A DNA stretch of 64,000 nucleotides, from assembly GCA_944326365.1 (NCBI GenBank), contig CALVDR010000001.1:186001-250000 (forward strand). The letters are read 5' to 3'. Every line of letters begins with the position of its first letter. The stretch's first letter is position 1. Positions 38,413-47,913 of the stretch are shown in pieces. The notes beneath the pieces are model-generated. The model was not told the origin of the DNA. It saw nothing but the letters and a program-made list of their open reading frames with translations, and did no database searches. This stretch comes from an uncultured Bacteroidales bacterium (GTDB lineage Bacteria > Bacteroidota > Bacteroidia > Bacteroidales > UBA932). The position numbers and the translations under genes were made by a program.

Positions 38413-41211
38413 TCAGTTACGGTATATGCGGATGGCATTCAGGACAGGCTCGCCATGCCGGCGGCCGAAATCCACGGAAATACCCTCCCCGCCTTCAACC
38501 TCGACCTCGAATTTCTTGATTACTGCACGGAAAGCGCCGCATTCACGGGCAATATTGAAGTCTTTCAGAACAGGTTCTCCGTTTACGGACACATCGAACG
38601 ACCTGGTCATTTCCTGATTCTGCAGGCCTCCTTCCGGCATCATGTCAGACCGGCCATCCTCGTCTCCATCCTTGTCACCAAGAGCAATGTCCGCACCGAG
38701 GTTGTACGCCAAGGCTTCGCGACCTGCATCGGCATCAAGTTCCGCCATGTAGAGGTATACGGAATATTTCCCGTCAGGCACATCAGCCCTGAAAGACTCT
38801 ATTCCCTGACGCTGGGTCTGGAAGAGAGGATCCTGGTCAGTACCGAAGATGTCCATGTCGGACCCGGGCATGGTACCGAAACCCGTAGGCCTGCGATACG
38901 GTTCCCCGCCGATGTAGCCCCAGCTGCCGGGCTCATATTCCTTCTCAGGAATCCAGGCTGTCCCCGACAGCCTGTCCTCGAAATATCGAGGTGAGCCCAG
39001 CATCACGTTCATCTGCAGGAAATCCTCCCCGGGGCACTCCGGCACCCCCTGGAAATCCACTTCCAGCATGTCTTTCAACACTTTCTCCGATCCGGACCCG
39101 GCATTTCCCGCCACGGCCGTCCCGGCGATGACACCATGCAGCAGAGCGGTTCCATCGCCCTCGCCAAACTGCGCTATGGCCTCCAGGACATTCTTCCCGT
39201 CGGTGAAAGGAACGTCGAAATGCACATATCCCCCGGACACCTGCCTGCTGCCGAGGCTTTCGCCGTTCAGTCTCAGCTCCACTTCAGCGGCATTCGTGAA
39301 CACAGGGACTGATTGCAGACACGCTCCGGATTCCGCATCAGTCATTCCGCCGCGGACCATCCATTCCCTGTTCCCTATCTTCAGATACGGCTCATCCGAC
39401 AGGACAGCGGAATAGTACAGATACACATCCTTTTTCTCCCTGTCAAGCCCTGTGATACCCTTGTTATTGACATGAGGATTCGTGTCTATCCTCGGCTCTG
39501 AATAGAAATCATTCAGATTCCACAGGCTGGAACCGGCGATGAACGGCCTGGATGCCATCTCTTTCATGTAATGGCTGTGATATATGAGGCCGTATTCCTG
39601 TGAGAAATCGAACTGCTCCGGAGAATAGGAATGCAGGCGGACATCCACTCCCGGACCGTATTCGGTCACTATCAGGACCTTTCCTTCATAGACATCATGC
39701 GCCCTGTCCAGAAGCCGCTGGAACTCGTTTATGTCCGGCTCGTACCATCCCTGATACAGATTCCATCCCATGATCATCGGAATTTCCGTCAGATGCGCAT
39801 TTTCATAGCGGGAAGGAGCGTTGTGATATGCCATCATCGTATATCGGGACGGATCTTCCCCGCGGATTTTGTCCTCAAGAGCCTGGGCCACCTTACGGGT
39901 AAATTCATAATACCGAGGAAGGTCGACTGTGTCCCCGTCTTCATAAGGCTGCCTGAGCAATATCTCATTCATATAGCCCCATATCATCACGCTCGGGCGG
40001 TTGAAATCCTGCCGGACCATTTCCACAGCCATGTTCACTGAATTTTCCAGGAATTCTTCCGATTCCGTCACTGCGTTGATGACCGGTATTTCCACTGATG
40101 TGACAATGCCTAATCTGTCGCACATGTCCATCACCACCGGGTCCTGCGGATAATGCGACACTCTCAGGAAATTGCCTCCCATTTCCTTCAGGAGCAGGAC
40201 GTCCTGCACATGATATTCGTCACGCAGGGCATTGCCGATATTCTCGAAGTCCTGATGCCTGGCGGTACCCACAAGCTTCCTGTGCTTCCCGTTCAGGAAA
40301 AATCCGTTTTCAGGGTCGAAACTGAACCATCGGAAACCGACATGTTCTGATACTTCGTCCAGAAGGTCTCCGGTCTTTCTGTCGATGACACGTACATGCA
40401 TGCGGTACAGATACGGATCATCGATGTCCCAAAGATGCGGGGCTTCCACCGTAATATCCTTTGACACGGCAGTCACTGTCCCGCCTGCCGGAATTTTCAC
40501 GTTCTTCGATACTGAAGCCACTGCAGCACCTGAAGCATCGCGGAGATCGTACTCGACCACGACATTGGCCTGGGCCCCGGAGTCATTGGACAGCAGAGCT
40601 GTCACATTGGCGGAAGCCATACCGGCATTGACCTGAGGAGTCCTGATATAGATGCCGGAGGAGGCGTGGTCGGAGGTAGCGACATGGACAGGGTTTACGA
40701 ATTTCAGGTATACGTCGCGGTAGATGCCGCCGAAGAAGGTAAAGTCGGCCGAGAGAGGCGGGATGTCGGGATTGTGCCGGTTCGTGACATTTACGGCGAT
40801 GGTGTTTTGCGCTCCGAAGTTCAGATAAGGGGTGATGTCGAAGCAGAACCGGGTATAGCCGCCGATATGGTTGCCGGCTGCCTCTCCGTTCACGTAGAGA
40901 GTGGTTTCCTGGTTGGCTCCCTCGAAATAAATGATGGCCCTGCGGCCTTCGAATTCTTCGGGGAGTGTCAGATTCTTCCTGTACCAGGCGCTGCCACGAT
41001 ACATTCCAGGTTCATCATCCTGGGCATCTTCTGCATTCCATGTATGCGGGATGTCGACTATCGTCCAACCGGTGTCGTCTAGCGGACCGGACGCTTCACG
41101 GCTGAACTGCCATGATTCGTTGATAGTGTAGACTGTGCGAGGGCCGGCCTGCAACGTGATTGCAAGCGCTGTCGCCGTCGCTGCGGTTAAAATCATTTTC
41201 AGCATATTCAT
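38413..41211 (-). CDS. GH2 family glycoside hydrolase (beta-galactosidase-like) with malectin-like C-terminus
   Basis: A 932-residue exported enzyme; the start at 41211 gives a signal peptide ending near residue 22. The order is sugar-binding jelly roll, immunoglobulin-like domain, TIM barrel. The acid/base Glu is in MIWGYMNEIL (about residue 415) and the nucleophile Glu in LIVTEYGPG (about 517). An additional beta domain follows, and the last 150 residues resemble a malectin-like carbohydrate-binding domain (FDVSVNGEPVLKDFNI, GEPVLNAIRIYRN). GH2 members remove beta-galactose, beta-glucuronic acid, beta-mannose or alpha-arabinopyranose; I cannot separate these. It is the last gene of the PUL. 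Confidence 0.88.
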   Translation of the reverse strand: MNMLKMILTAATATALAITLQAGPRTVYTINESWQFSREASGPLDDTGWTIVDIPHTWNAEDAQDDEPGMYRGSAWYRKNLTLPEEFEGRRAIIYFEGANQETTLYVNGEAAGNHIGGYTRFCFDITPYLNFGAQNTIAVNVTNRHNPDIPPLSADFTFFGGIYRDVYLKFVNPVHVATSDHASSGIYIRTPQVNAGMASANVTALLSNDSGAQANVVVEYDLRDASGAAVASVSKNVKIPAGGTVTAVSKDITVEAPHLWDIDDPYLYRMHVRVIDRKTGDLLDEVSEHVGFRWFSFDPENGFFLNGKHRKLVGTARHQDFENIGNALRDEYHVQDVLLLKEMGGNFLRVSHYPQDPVVMDMCDRLGIVTSVEIPVINAVTESEEFLENSVNMAVEMVRQDFNRPSVMIWGYMNEILLRQPYEDGDTVDLPRYYEFTRKVAQALEDKIRGEDPSRYTMMAYHNAPSRYENAHLTEIPMIMGWNLYQGWYEPDINEFQRLLDRAHDVYEGKVLIVTEYGPGVDVRLHSYSPEQFDFSQEYGLIYHSHYMKEMASRPFIAGSSLWNLNDFYSEPRIDTNPHVNNKGITGLDREKKDVYLYYSAVLSDEPYLKIGNREWMVRGGMTDAESGACLQSVPVFTNAAEVELRLNGESLGSRQVSGGYVHFDVPFTDGKNVLEAIAQFGEGDGTALLHGVIAGTAVAGNAGSGSEKVLKDMLEVDFQGVPECPGEDFLQMNVMLGSPRYFEDRLSGTAWIPEKEYEPGSWGYIGGEPYRRPTGFGTMPGSDMDIFGTDQDPLFQTQRQGIESFRADVPDGKYSVYLYMAELDADAGREALAYNLGADIALGDKDGDEDGRSDMMPEGGLQNQEMTRSFDVSVNGEPVLKDFNIARECGAFRAVIKKFEVEVEGGEGISVDFGRRHGEPVLNAIRIYRN

Positions 41212-41250
41212 TTCCAATCTGTTAAAATATTCGCAACATATCACGTCCGA

Positions 41251-43581
41251 CTAAAACCGGACAACCAGCCGACTCCCGGAATAAACCGCCTCACGCTCCA
41301 GAATCTCCCCGGACGGCAGCCACACCTTCACATTCAAGGATACCGTCTCAGGCATTCCTTCATAGCTCCCCTCACGCTCCGTGACAGTCAGAGTCCGGGC
41401 AGAATCATCCCAGCCGAACACGACCTTCGAATACTCTCCGTCCAGACAACGCCACGAATCGCCCTCATCATCATACCACAGGAACTCCCCGTCAGCACCG
41501 GCATAGACACGGATCTCCAAAGTCCTGTCCGGATATTCTGCAGCCCACTGCTTGACCTCGGCCAGAGGGACTATCGAACCGGCCCTGACATAAAGCGGCA
41601 ATTCGCCAAGCACGGATGCCCGGACATCAGTCGTACCGCCGCGACACACACGGCCACTCCAGAAGTCATACCAAAGCCCGTCACCTGGCAGATAAACAGA
41701 GACTTCAGACTCCGCCGAAACAGGACTGAACACAGGCCGCACCAGGAATGCAGGACCGAACATATAGGAATCCTTCACATCGTAGGTCTTGACATCGGAA
41801 GTGAAGTCCATCACCAAAGGCCTCATCATGGAAGCATCCTCTGCCGAAACCTGATACGAAACCGAATAGATATAAGGCAGAAGCCTGTATCGCAGACGGA
41901 TATATTCCAGTTGATTGTCATAATACGGCGTGCCAGGCTCGCCGAACTGCCAGACTTCGCGAGGCACATCGGTGCCGTGAGCCCTGAAAACCGGAGTGAA
42001 TGCCGCGAACTGGAACCACCTGGAATAAAGCTCCTTGTACTCATCACTGTCCAGGCCTTCAGGATATATGCCGTCTCTGCCGGACACGTAGAAACCGCCT
42101 GTATCGGAAGTCCAGTAAGGTATGCCTGAAACTATGAGATTAAGTCCGGCAATCAGCTGTTTCTGCATGTTCTCCCACGTTCCTGTCACATCTCCAGACC
42201 ATACAGCAGTACCGTAACGCTGCTGGGAGGCGAACGCCGAACGGGTGAATATGAACGGTCTTCTGTCAGGACCGGCTTCACGCAGCCTGCCGTACAGATC
42301 TTTCATCATCTCCAGGGAATATGTATTCAGATAGCGGTGGAAACTGCCCAGATACGTATTCCCTGCCGATTTGGTACGCTCTTCCTGCTTTTCCTGAGTG
42401 AATCCGTCTCTGAAAGAGGGTTCCGTGGCATCCATCCACCATCCGTCCACGCCCTGATCGAAAAGCCCCGGTTTGAAATACTTCCAGAAAATATCGCGGG
42501 CCTGCGGATTGTATGCATCGTAAACCTTGTAACCGGCCCAGGTCCGCTCATCGAACAAGGCTCCGGCAGAGTCCAGGGCATGATAGATTTCCGTTTCCGG
42601 ACCGAATCCCGGCCATACCGAGAGCATGTAATGCACGTTATACTCCGAATGCAGCCTCGCTATCCTTTCAGCCGGATCGGAAAAATTTCCAGGCTGGAAC
42701 TCAAGAGAGTTCCAATGCGGCTTGTCGCCCCAATACTCCCAGTCCTGTACGATGTTGTCGAGAGGAATCCTCCTGTCACGATATTCTTTCACTACGGCTT
42801 CCAGTTCATCGAAAGACTTGTACCTCTCGCGGGACTGCCAGAAACCGTAGACCCATTTGCCGAACATAGGCACATGTCCAGTCAGTTCACGATATCCCGC
42901 CACTGCCCCGGCCATGTCACCGCCAAAAATGAAATAGTAGTCAGACGCATCTCCCACCTCGGAAGCAAAGCTGTACACCCCGTCCGCATCCTTGAACCCG
43001 GTAGCGGAGTAATTGTCCCAAAGCAGAGCGTAGCCGCGAGTCGATACCAGCACCGGATTCGCTATGTCCATGTTCGAATGCACCAGACGGACTGACTGTC
43101 CGCGATAGTTCATGATACCGTTCTGGTACTGGCCCAGGCCATAGAGGCCTTCAGAATCTGCGGTCACGAACGACTGGCTCACTTCCAGACATCTCTCTCC
43201 TCCGGCTTCAGACGGGACGAAACTGCGTCCTGCTTCGGAAAGCAGAGTCTCCCCTGTCTCAGCGTCAATGAAAGAAAACTTCGCGGTCTCCTTATCGAAA
43301 ACAGCTTCAAGAGCCGCGGTACGGAAGATGATCCGGGAATCAGTCTCACGGCATTTATAGCCAGAGACCGGGTCACGGTCCACCACCAGTCTTTCCGTGA
43401 CGAGGGTGTCACCTTCCGGAAGAGCCTGGATATGGACGATGGATTCCGACATGAACGAGACGTGGTACATGGTACCGTCATGCACGAAAGCCGACACATT
43501 GTCCGACCTCGTCACTGAGGTCGTGCAGGCGCAGCCCAGAGCCGCAGCCGCCAAAATCGGGAGAATTCTTTTCATCAGCAT
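41251..43581 (-). CDS. GH31 family glycoside hydrolase (alpha-xylosidase/alpha-glucosidase), lipoprotein
   Basis: A 776-residue lipoprotein (lipobox around LGCAC; the ATG at 43575 is an equally good start). The GH31 nucleophile Asp lies in GWWMDATEPSFRDG (about residue 382) and the acid/base Asp in WSGDVTGTWENM (about 463). FWQSRERYKSFDEL and QDWEYWGDKPHW fit the alpha-xylosidase (YicI/XylS) branch, so release of alpha-xylose or alpha-glucose from oligosaccharides is likely. It precedes the GH2 gene by 40 bases. The upstream gap holds a cluster of hairpins. Confidence 0.9.
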   Translation of the reverse strand: MLMKRILPILAAAALGCACTTSVTRSDNVSAFVHDGTMYHVSFMSESIVHIQALPEGDTLVTERLVVDRDPVSGYKCRETDSRIIFRTAALEAVFDKETAKFSFIDAETGETLLSEAGRSFVPSEAGGERCLEVSQSFVTADSEGLYGLGQYQNGIMNYRGQSVRLVHSNMDIANPVLVSTRGYALLWDNYSATGFKDADGVYSFASEVGDASDYYFIFGGDMAGAVAGYRELTGHVPMFGKWVYGFWQSRERYKSFDELEAVVKEYRDRRIPLDNIVQDWEYWGDKPHWNSLEFQPGNFSDPAERIARLHSEYNVHYMLSVWPGFGPETEIYHALDSAGALFDERTWAGYKVYDAYNPQARDIFWKYFKPGLFDQGVDGWWMDATEPSFRDGFTQEKQEERTKSAGNTYLGSFHRYLNTYSLEMMKDLYGRLREAGPDRRPFIFTRSAFASQQRYGTAVWSGDVTGTWENMQKQLIAGLNLIVSGIPYWTSDTGGFYVSGRDGIYPEGLDSDEYKELYSRWFQFAAFTPVFRAHGTDVPREVWQFGEPGTPYYDNQLEYIRLRYRLLPYIYSVSYQVSAEDASMMRPLVMDFTSDVKTYDVKDSYMFGPAFLVRPVFSPVSAESEVSVYLPGDGLWYDFWSGRVCRGGTTDVRASVLGELPLYVRAGSIVPLAEVKQWAAEYPDRTLEIRVYAGADGEFLWYDDEGDSWRCLDGEYSKVVFGWDDSARTLTVTEREGSYEGMPETVSLNVKVWLPSGEILEREAVYSGSRLVVRF

Positions 43582-43602
43582 TGCGTTTGTTTCCGTTTGA
43601 AT

Positions 43603-43788
43603 TAACGTCAGTTCGACGAATTATTTTACTCAGTACCAGAGACTTCGTCGAACTGACGTTACGATTTCTTCGAAATCTCTTCTTAATCTACGTGTCACCC
43701 CTCCTAAATTGGGTGACTCAGTCACCCAATTACGTCTTTCTTCGAAAGACTGGCCCTGTCTTAACCCCCTGCACCCCCTATTAGGGGG
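43603..43788. repeat. Cluster of five successive inverted repeats
   Basis: In the 244-base gap between the GH71/99-like and GH31 genes there are: an 18-bp perfect repeat (43603-43620 with 43644-43661), GATTTC/GAAATC (43663-43677), an 11-bp hairpin with loop TCA (43707-43731), a 7-bp hairpin with loop TTC (43734-43750), and a CCCCCT/AGGGGG hairpin (43774-43788). No gene lies here. Confidence 0.85.
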
Positions 43789-43825
43789 ATTTTCTTAGGC
43801 CTCTCGTATGGGAGGACTTGCCTTT

Positions 43826-45676
43826 TCAGTCACCCGCCGCAAGAGTGAATATCGTGAATTCCAGCGAAATATCCCTGACCCGTACATCGCCGCCGAACTT
43901 GAAGGCCGGGACTCCGTCACGATAAACGATATTTTCAGGGAAAAGCCCGATCCTGGCGTGTTTCCACTGATCCGAACCGTCTGTCCTGACCTTTCCGACC
44001 ACATTGAACTGCCCTGCCGGTTCCCTGTCTGTCTCTGACCTGACAAAAAGCCACTCCCGCCCCTCGTCCAGATAATCGAACTCCAGGAATCCGGCATAAT
44101 GGTGTGCCTGCAGCTTCCCGGCAAGAGCCTCCGGCAATGTTATTTTCAAATCACCGTCCCGATATCCGGCCTCAGGTCCATCGTAAACCACAGTCTCCGA
44201 CAAGACCATGTCTTCAAGTCCGGCAATTCCTTTTTCTGCTCTGACGAGCAATTTTTCCGCTTTTCCATATCCGCCTCCGGCAATATTGGCGGCAACCAGA
44301 TCAAGCATTGTCCGGATATCGGACAATTTATTCTTAAAGGCATTGGCGTCAGCCTCCGGAACGGAAACGGCCTCAGAGCAGGCGGAAAGGAATTCTTCGG
44401 TTTTGCGGAGCTTGAAAAGTTTCAGAGGCAGAGTGAGCCCGGTGGTGTCGCATGGGATTTCCTTGAAGGCGGAGGCATATCTGAGAGTGGTGCGGAGTTC
44501 TCGGTCACCGTTCTCGAGGGTCGGTTCGATCTCGTGGCCTTCAGTGTAGTCGCTCCACGAAGCGATGAACATCATGTCCAGACTGTCGCTGCTTTCCATG
44601 CAGAATTTCCACATGGTTTCATACGTGGCTCCGTCATTACGCGGTATGTAGAAAAAATGACCCCTGCCCCATCCGGCGCAGCCTCTGTTGTCCATCCCGG
44701 GCATGGCGAATCCGGATTTGACGGTGAACCGGGGATCGCTGCCGAGCCAGATGGAGTCGCGGAAAGGTTTCATGAACCCGATGAGATCCTCTTCCGTGGC
44801 GTAATTGTCCCAATACGGGTGTTCCGCATCCATGGTCCGGACTCTGGCAGGAAGCCAGGCTGTAGGAATCTCGCCGACGGCTTTCCAGGCTTCGATATCT
44901 GCACTTTGCGTCACCGGGATGTATTTCCCGTCTTCCAGGTGTCCCCAATCGGCCCAGCGACGCAGTCCGACAGGGGTTTTCATGTTTTCCGGAAGCACGG
45001 CTTCGGACAGCACCTTCCTGAACTCGTCCGTCGTGGCTCCAGGACCGAAATGATAGAATACAGGATGACCGTTCACGACAGGAGCCGTAGTCACGGAAAA
45101 GACGCTGTCTATCAGGTATTGCCAGCATTCTGCCATATAGGCTGTCTTGGCCTCGCGGGAATTTATTTCAGGATATATCTTCGTGATCCAGTCATAATAG
45201 AGCCAGCCGTCGCACCAGTTGACTCCGATCTCGAAGTCATATTTCCGCGCGACTTTCTGCATGGCTTTCAGAAGGACATCGTTTTCATGGGGATAGAAAC
45301 CCCACTCGATGAAGAATCCGTCTATGCCTGCGGTTTTGGCGGACAATATCTGGTATTCGATGTAGTCTTCGTCGAGATTCGACTGCATTCCGACCTGTGG
45401 ATAGGCCTGAGCGGCTATCTGGTGCCGTCCGATGCTGTCAATAAGGTCTGCGTTGTAGCACAGAGTCTTGCGGCCAGTGGCGGACTGCCGGGTGTCTGCA
45501 TACATTTCCCAACGGCCGAGTTTGCCGTCGTGCTGGCGGGTGTAGCGGACTCCGTGGTAGTCGGCATAGACTTTCTTGCCGTTGCCTCCGGCAGAGGGGG
45601 TGTTGCATGACGAGCAGGAAGCGAGGATGGCTGCCATCAGAGGCAGCAGTGCGGCTATTCCGGTTCTGGTTTTCAT
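43826..45676 (-). CDS. GH71/GH99-like TIM-barrel lipoprotein
   Basis: A 616-residue lipoprotein (lipobox LASCSSC). The first 400 residues resemble the GH71/GH99-like fold seen in endo-alpha-mannosidases and other alpha-glycan endo-hydrolases: DGFFIEWGFYPHENDVLLKAM (about residue 125), FEIGVNWCDGW, and WSDYTEGHEIEPTL (about 400) with acidic residues in the expected place. A C-terminal beta domain (RDGDLKITLPE, then VRVRDISLEFTIFTL) probably binds carbohydrate. It lies in the PUL between a beta-propeller lipoprotein and GH31, so an extracellular polymer-cleaving role is plausible. The family call is tentative. Confidence 0.65.
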   Translation of the reverse strand: MKTRTGIAALLPLMAAILASCSSCNTPSAGGNGKKVYADYHGVRYTRQHDGKLGRWEMYADTRQSATGRKTLCYNADLIDSIGRHQIAAQAYPQVGMQSNLDEDYIEYQILSAKTAGIDGFFIEWGFYPHENDVLLKAMQKVARKYDFEIGVNWCDGWLYYDWITKIYPEINSREAKTAYMAECWQYLIDSVFSVTTAPVVNGHPVFYHFGPGATTDEFRKVLSEAVLPENMKTPVGLRRWADWGHLEDGKYIPVTQSADIEAWKAVGEIPTAWLPARVRTMDAEHPYWDNYATEEDLIGFMKPFRDSIWLGSDPRFTVKSGFAMPGMDNRGCAGWGRGHFFYIPRNDGATYETMWKFCMESSDSLDMMFIASWSDYTEGHEIEPTLENGDRELRTTLRYASAFKEIPCDTTGLTLPLKLFKLRKTEEFLSACSEAVSVPEADANAFKNKLSDIRTMLDLVAANIAGGGYGKAEKLLVRAEKGIAGLEDMVLSETVVYDGPEAGYRDGDLKITLPEALAGKLQAHHYAGFLEFDYLDEGREWLFVRSETDREPAGQFNVVGKVRTDGSDQWKHARIGLFPENIVYRDGVPAFKFGGDVRVRDISLEFTIFTLAAGD

Positions 45677-45712
45677 TGTTTTCTGGTTTTGGTTGTCCTG
45701 TCATTTTTTATA

Positions 45713-45755
45713 TCGGACTGACTGCGTTTCCGGCGTTTTTCGTCGTTAGTCCTGC
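45713..45755 (-). repeat. 43-base hairpin repeat, copy 1
   Basis: Matches 46810-46852 at 32 of 43 positions. On the transcribed (minus) strand the ends GGACTAAC/GTCAGTCC pair with one mismatch. It lies between the DUF6528 stop and the GH71/99-like start. Confidence 0.7.
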
Positions 45756-45759
45756 GGGG

Positions 45760-46764
45760 TCAATATCGGAAATCGTGGACTTCCGGGTAGCTGAAAGTAT
45801 TGTCGAGCCACCAGCGGCCCTTGTAGATTTTCGTATCAGGGAGAAGGAACTGCAATTCGTTTTTTTCGTTCACAAGGCCCTCTGCCCACCACTCTTCCGT
45901 CGGTTTCAGCATGACCGTCCCGTCAGGGCCGTTGCTGACACTCTTGATATTGGCAAGGCTGCAGGCTTTCTCCACGACCGGAGAATCAGGATCAGTCACA
46001 TCCACGGTATATACGGCAGAAGCCGCTGATAGCCAGAGCTTGTTCTTCTCACCATACACAGGGAAAAGATCGTGGCCTCCGCTTTCATTTTCGAAGGTAT
46101 AGACTTTCTTCATGTCCGTCAAGTCCGGATTTTCCCTGTCCCCGTTATAACTGAAACGGAAAATGGCTGTTCTGTTCGGACCTGAGACATCAGGATCATT
46201 CCCGGTCATAAAGAGACATTCGTGCTCCCTGTCCCAGACTGCGTTATGAGCGTTTCCGAGAGATGTGACCCTTATAGGATCACCAAGGACTTTTACAGTA
46301 TCCATGACGAAGAGACATATATCGCCATAGCGTGATTCGGCAGTGACGATATTCCCGTCCGGTAGTATTTCCGCAGAATGAGGATTCGGGAATTCCCCGC
46401 ATTTCGCATAGAACATCAGTTTATGATCAGAAATGCGGATCAGAGCCACAGCTCCGCCGGATGCCGTCATCAGGACGTAACGGCCGTTGAAGACCGGCTT
46501 GACCTCGCTCGGATTCACGAACCATTCACGCTGTTCTTTCGGAAGACCGGCCGTCGCGGGAGTCCAGTCCCAGACAGGCACATTCGTCCCGGCATTCAGT
46601 ATGACTATAGCCGTGTCGGCCTGTTCGGCCAATACGTATGCTTTTTCAGGAATCCTTATTACCTGATCCGGTTCCGGCGTCACTTCCTGTTTTTCCGTGC
46701 AGGAGCCTGCGGCCAAAATGGCGCAGGCCAATGCCATCGTGTGTATAAGTTTTCGCATCTTCAT
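45760..46764 (-). CDS. DUF6528-like beta-propeller lipoprotein
   Basis: A 334-residue lipoprotein (lipobox ILAAGSC near residue 22). Repeated strands with GNIVTAESRYGDICLF, AHNAVWDREHECLFMTGND and GGHDLFPVYGEKNKLWLS suggest a six- or seven-bladed propeller like DUF6528 proteins, which are common in PULs with no settled activity. It could bind glycan at the surface. The gene is co-directional with the rest of the PUL, 83 bases before the GH71/99-like gene. An ATG two codons later is an alternative start. Confidence 0.7.
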   Translation of the reverse strand: MKMRKLIHTMALACAILAAGSCTEKQEVTPEPDQVIRIPEKAYVLAEQADTAIVILNAGTNVPVWDWTPATAGLPKEQREWFVNPSEVKPVFNGRYVLMTASGGAVALIRISDHKLMFYAKCGEFPNPHSAEILPDGNIVTAESRYGDICLFVMDTVKVLGDPIRVTSLGNAHNAVWDREHECLFMTGNDPDVSGPNRTAIFRFSYNGDRENPDLTDMKKVYTFENESGGHDLFPVYGEKNKLWLSAASAVYTVDVTDPDSPVVEKACSLANIKSVSNGPDGTVMLKPTEEWWAEGLVNEKNELQFLLPDTKIYKGRWWLDNTFSYPEVHDFRY

Positions 46765-46809
46765 TCTGTCTTTGATATTGGTTTCAAGTTCCTTTCAGTC
46801 CAATGGATG

Positions 46810-46852
46810 TCGGACCAACTACGTTTTCGCCGCTTTTCGGTGCCAGTCCGGC
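46810..46852 (-). repeat. 43-base hairpin repeat, copy 2
   Basis: Related to 45713-45755. On the minus strand the ends GGACTGGC/GTTGGTCC pair completely when G-U pairs are allowed, so changes between the copies mostly keep the transcribed-strand stem. It lies between the lipoprotein stop at 46870 and the DUF6528 start. Confidence 0.7.
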
Positions 46853-46869
46853 AGCGCACAGGGGAAAAG

Positions 46870-47913
46870 TCAGCGCGTAGCGAAGGTGACTGTCATCCGG
46901 GAGGAGAACCGCTCGCCATCAGACGCCGTATGCGCCCCGTTGGCAGGCCAGCGGCGGTAATACTTCGCATAGTATGTCGTATCCCAGATATACATGTAGC
47001 TTTCGCTGTCATCCGCCCCCTCTGTCACCACAGTCTTCACATGCGCCTCGATAGCATGGTCATTACTCCATGCGGTATATTCGCTGTGTCCCTTTCCGGA
47101 AAGTTTGTTGCCGCCCTTGCGGTCGAACTCCACTATCTCCATATCCTCGTTGTACCCGAGTTCTGCCACTGAAGTACCTACGCAGCAAATGCCGTTATGC
47201 CAGTAAAAGTCGATGGCATCTTTCATCACAATAGTATTCTCAGTCACATATCCCGAGTTTCCGAACGTGGTGGTCTTCCGATGCTCCGCCACTACATGAT
47301 GGTCGGATTCCTCGGCTGCTCCGTCCTCACCTGATTTCAGAGCCGTCTTGTGCATGGTGGAATTCTGCACATAATGGAACTTGCCGCAAGGTCTCCAGCC
47401 GAACGATCCGGAAAGCTCTTCCGCCGTGAGCGGCTGGTCATCGATGTAGAATGTCACCCCGCATCCGTCCTGGAGATCAATTCTCTCGTCTCCGTGAAAT
47501 CCTCCCGTGAAGTCATCCGTGTCTATATAGCCTGCTCCGTCAGAGCGCTTCTGACCGTAATCCTTGATCACGCATTCACTCTCTCCCTCCGTAAGAATGC
47601 GGTCAAGAATATTCTCCATTTCCCCAGTCGCTTCATCATACTCGCCCTGGTACGCCCAATCTATACGCCACAGGTCCATGTACTTCATCGCCGAATGGTC
47701 AAGATAGTGATTGATTCTGAAGACATACCAGATATAATCCTTGTACTGGTCGCGGACGGCGACGTTGAAATACTCCTTCGTCCCCTCCTTCTCGAACCTG
47801 ACCATACATTCGGATGCCTCCGGCAATGTTCCTGTCACCCCCTGTTTATTGTCGCAGGAGCAGCAGGTCACAGCCAATGCCAATGCTGATATGAACAATA
47901 TTTTCAGTTTCAT
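46870..47913 (-). CDS. PUL lipoprotein of unknown family
   Basis: A 347-residue lipoprotein. I chose the ATG at 47913 because it begins the signal peptide MKLKILFISALALAVTCCSC; the frame is open upstream to 48021 but crosses a terminator-like hairpin. I do not recognise a domain. It is rich in aromatic residues and Asp/Glu (YKDYIWYVFRINHYLDHSAMKYMD, VAEHRKTTTFGNSGYVTENT), consistent with a beta-rich surface glycan-binding protein. It lies between the chimeric FISUMP lipoprotein and the DUF6528 protein in the PUL. Confidence 0.7.
   Translation of the reverse strand: MKLKILFISALALAVTCCSCDNKQGVTGTLPEASECMVRFEKEGTKEYFNVAVRDQYKDYIWYVFRINHYLDHSAMKYMDLWRIDWAYQGEYDEATGEMENILDRILTEGESECVIKDYGQKRSDGAGYIDTDDFTGGFHGDERIDLQDGCGVTFYIDDQPLTAEELSGSFGWRPCGKFHYVQNSTMHKTALKSGEDGAAEESDHHVVAEHRKTTTFGNSGYVTENTIVMKDAIDFYWHNGICCVGTSVAELGYNEDMEIVEFDRKGGNKLSGKGHSEYTAWSNDHAIEAHVKTVVTEGADDSESYMYIWDTTYYAKYYRRWPANGAHTASDGERFSSRMTVTFATR

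Noticed and set aside
44099..45610. A 503-residue open frame on the plus strand opposite the GH71/99-like gene
   Set aside because: The minus-strand protein has a lipobox and enzyme-like motifs; the opposite frame shows none.
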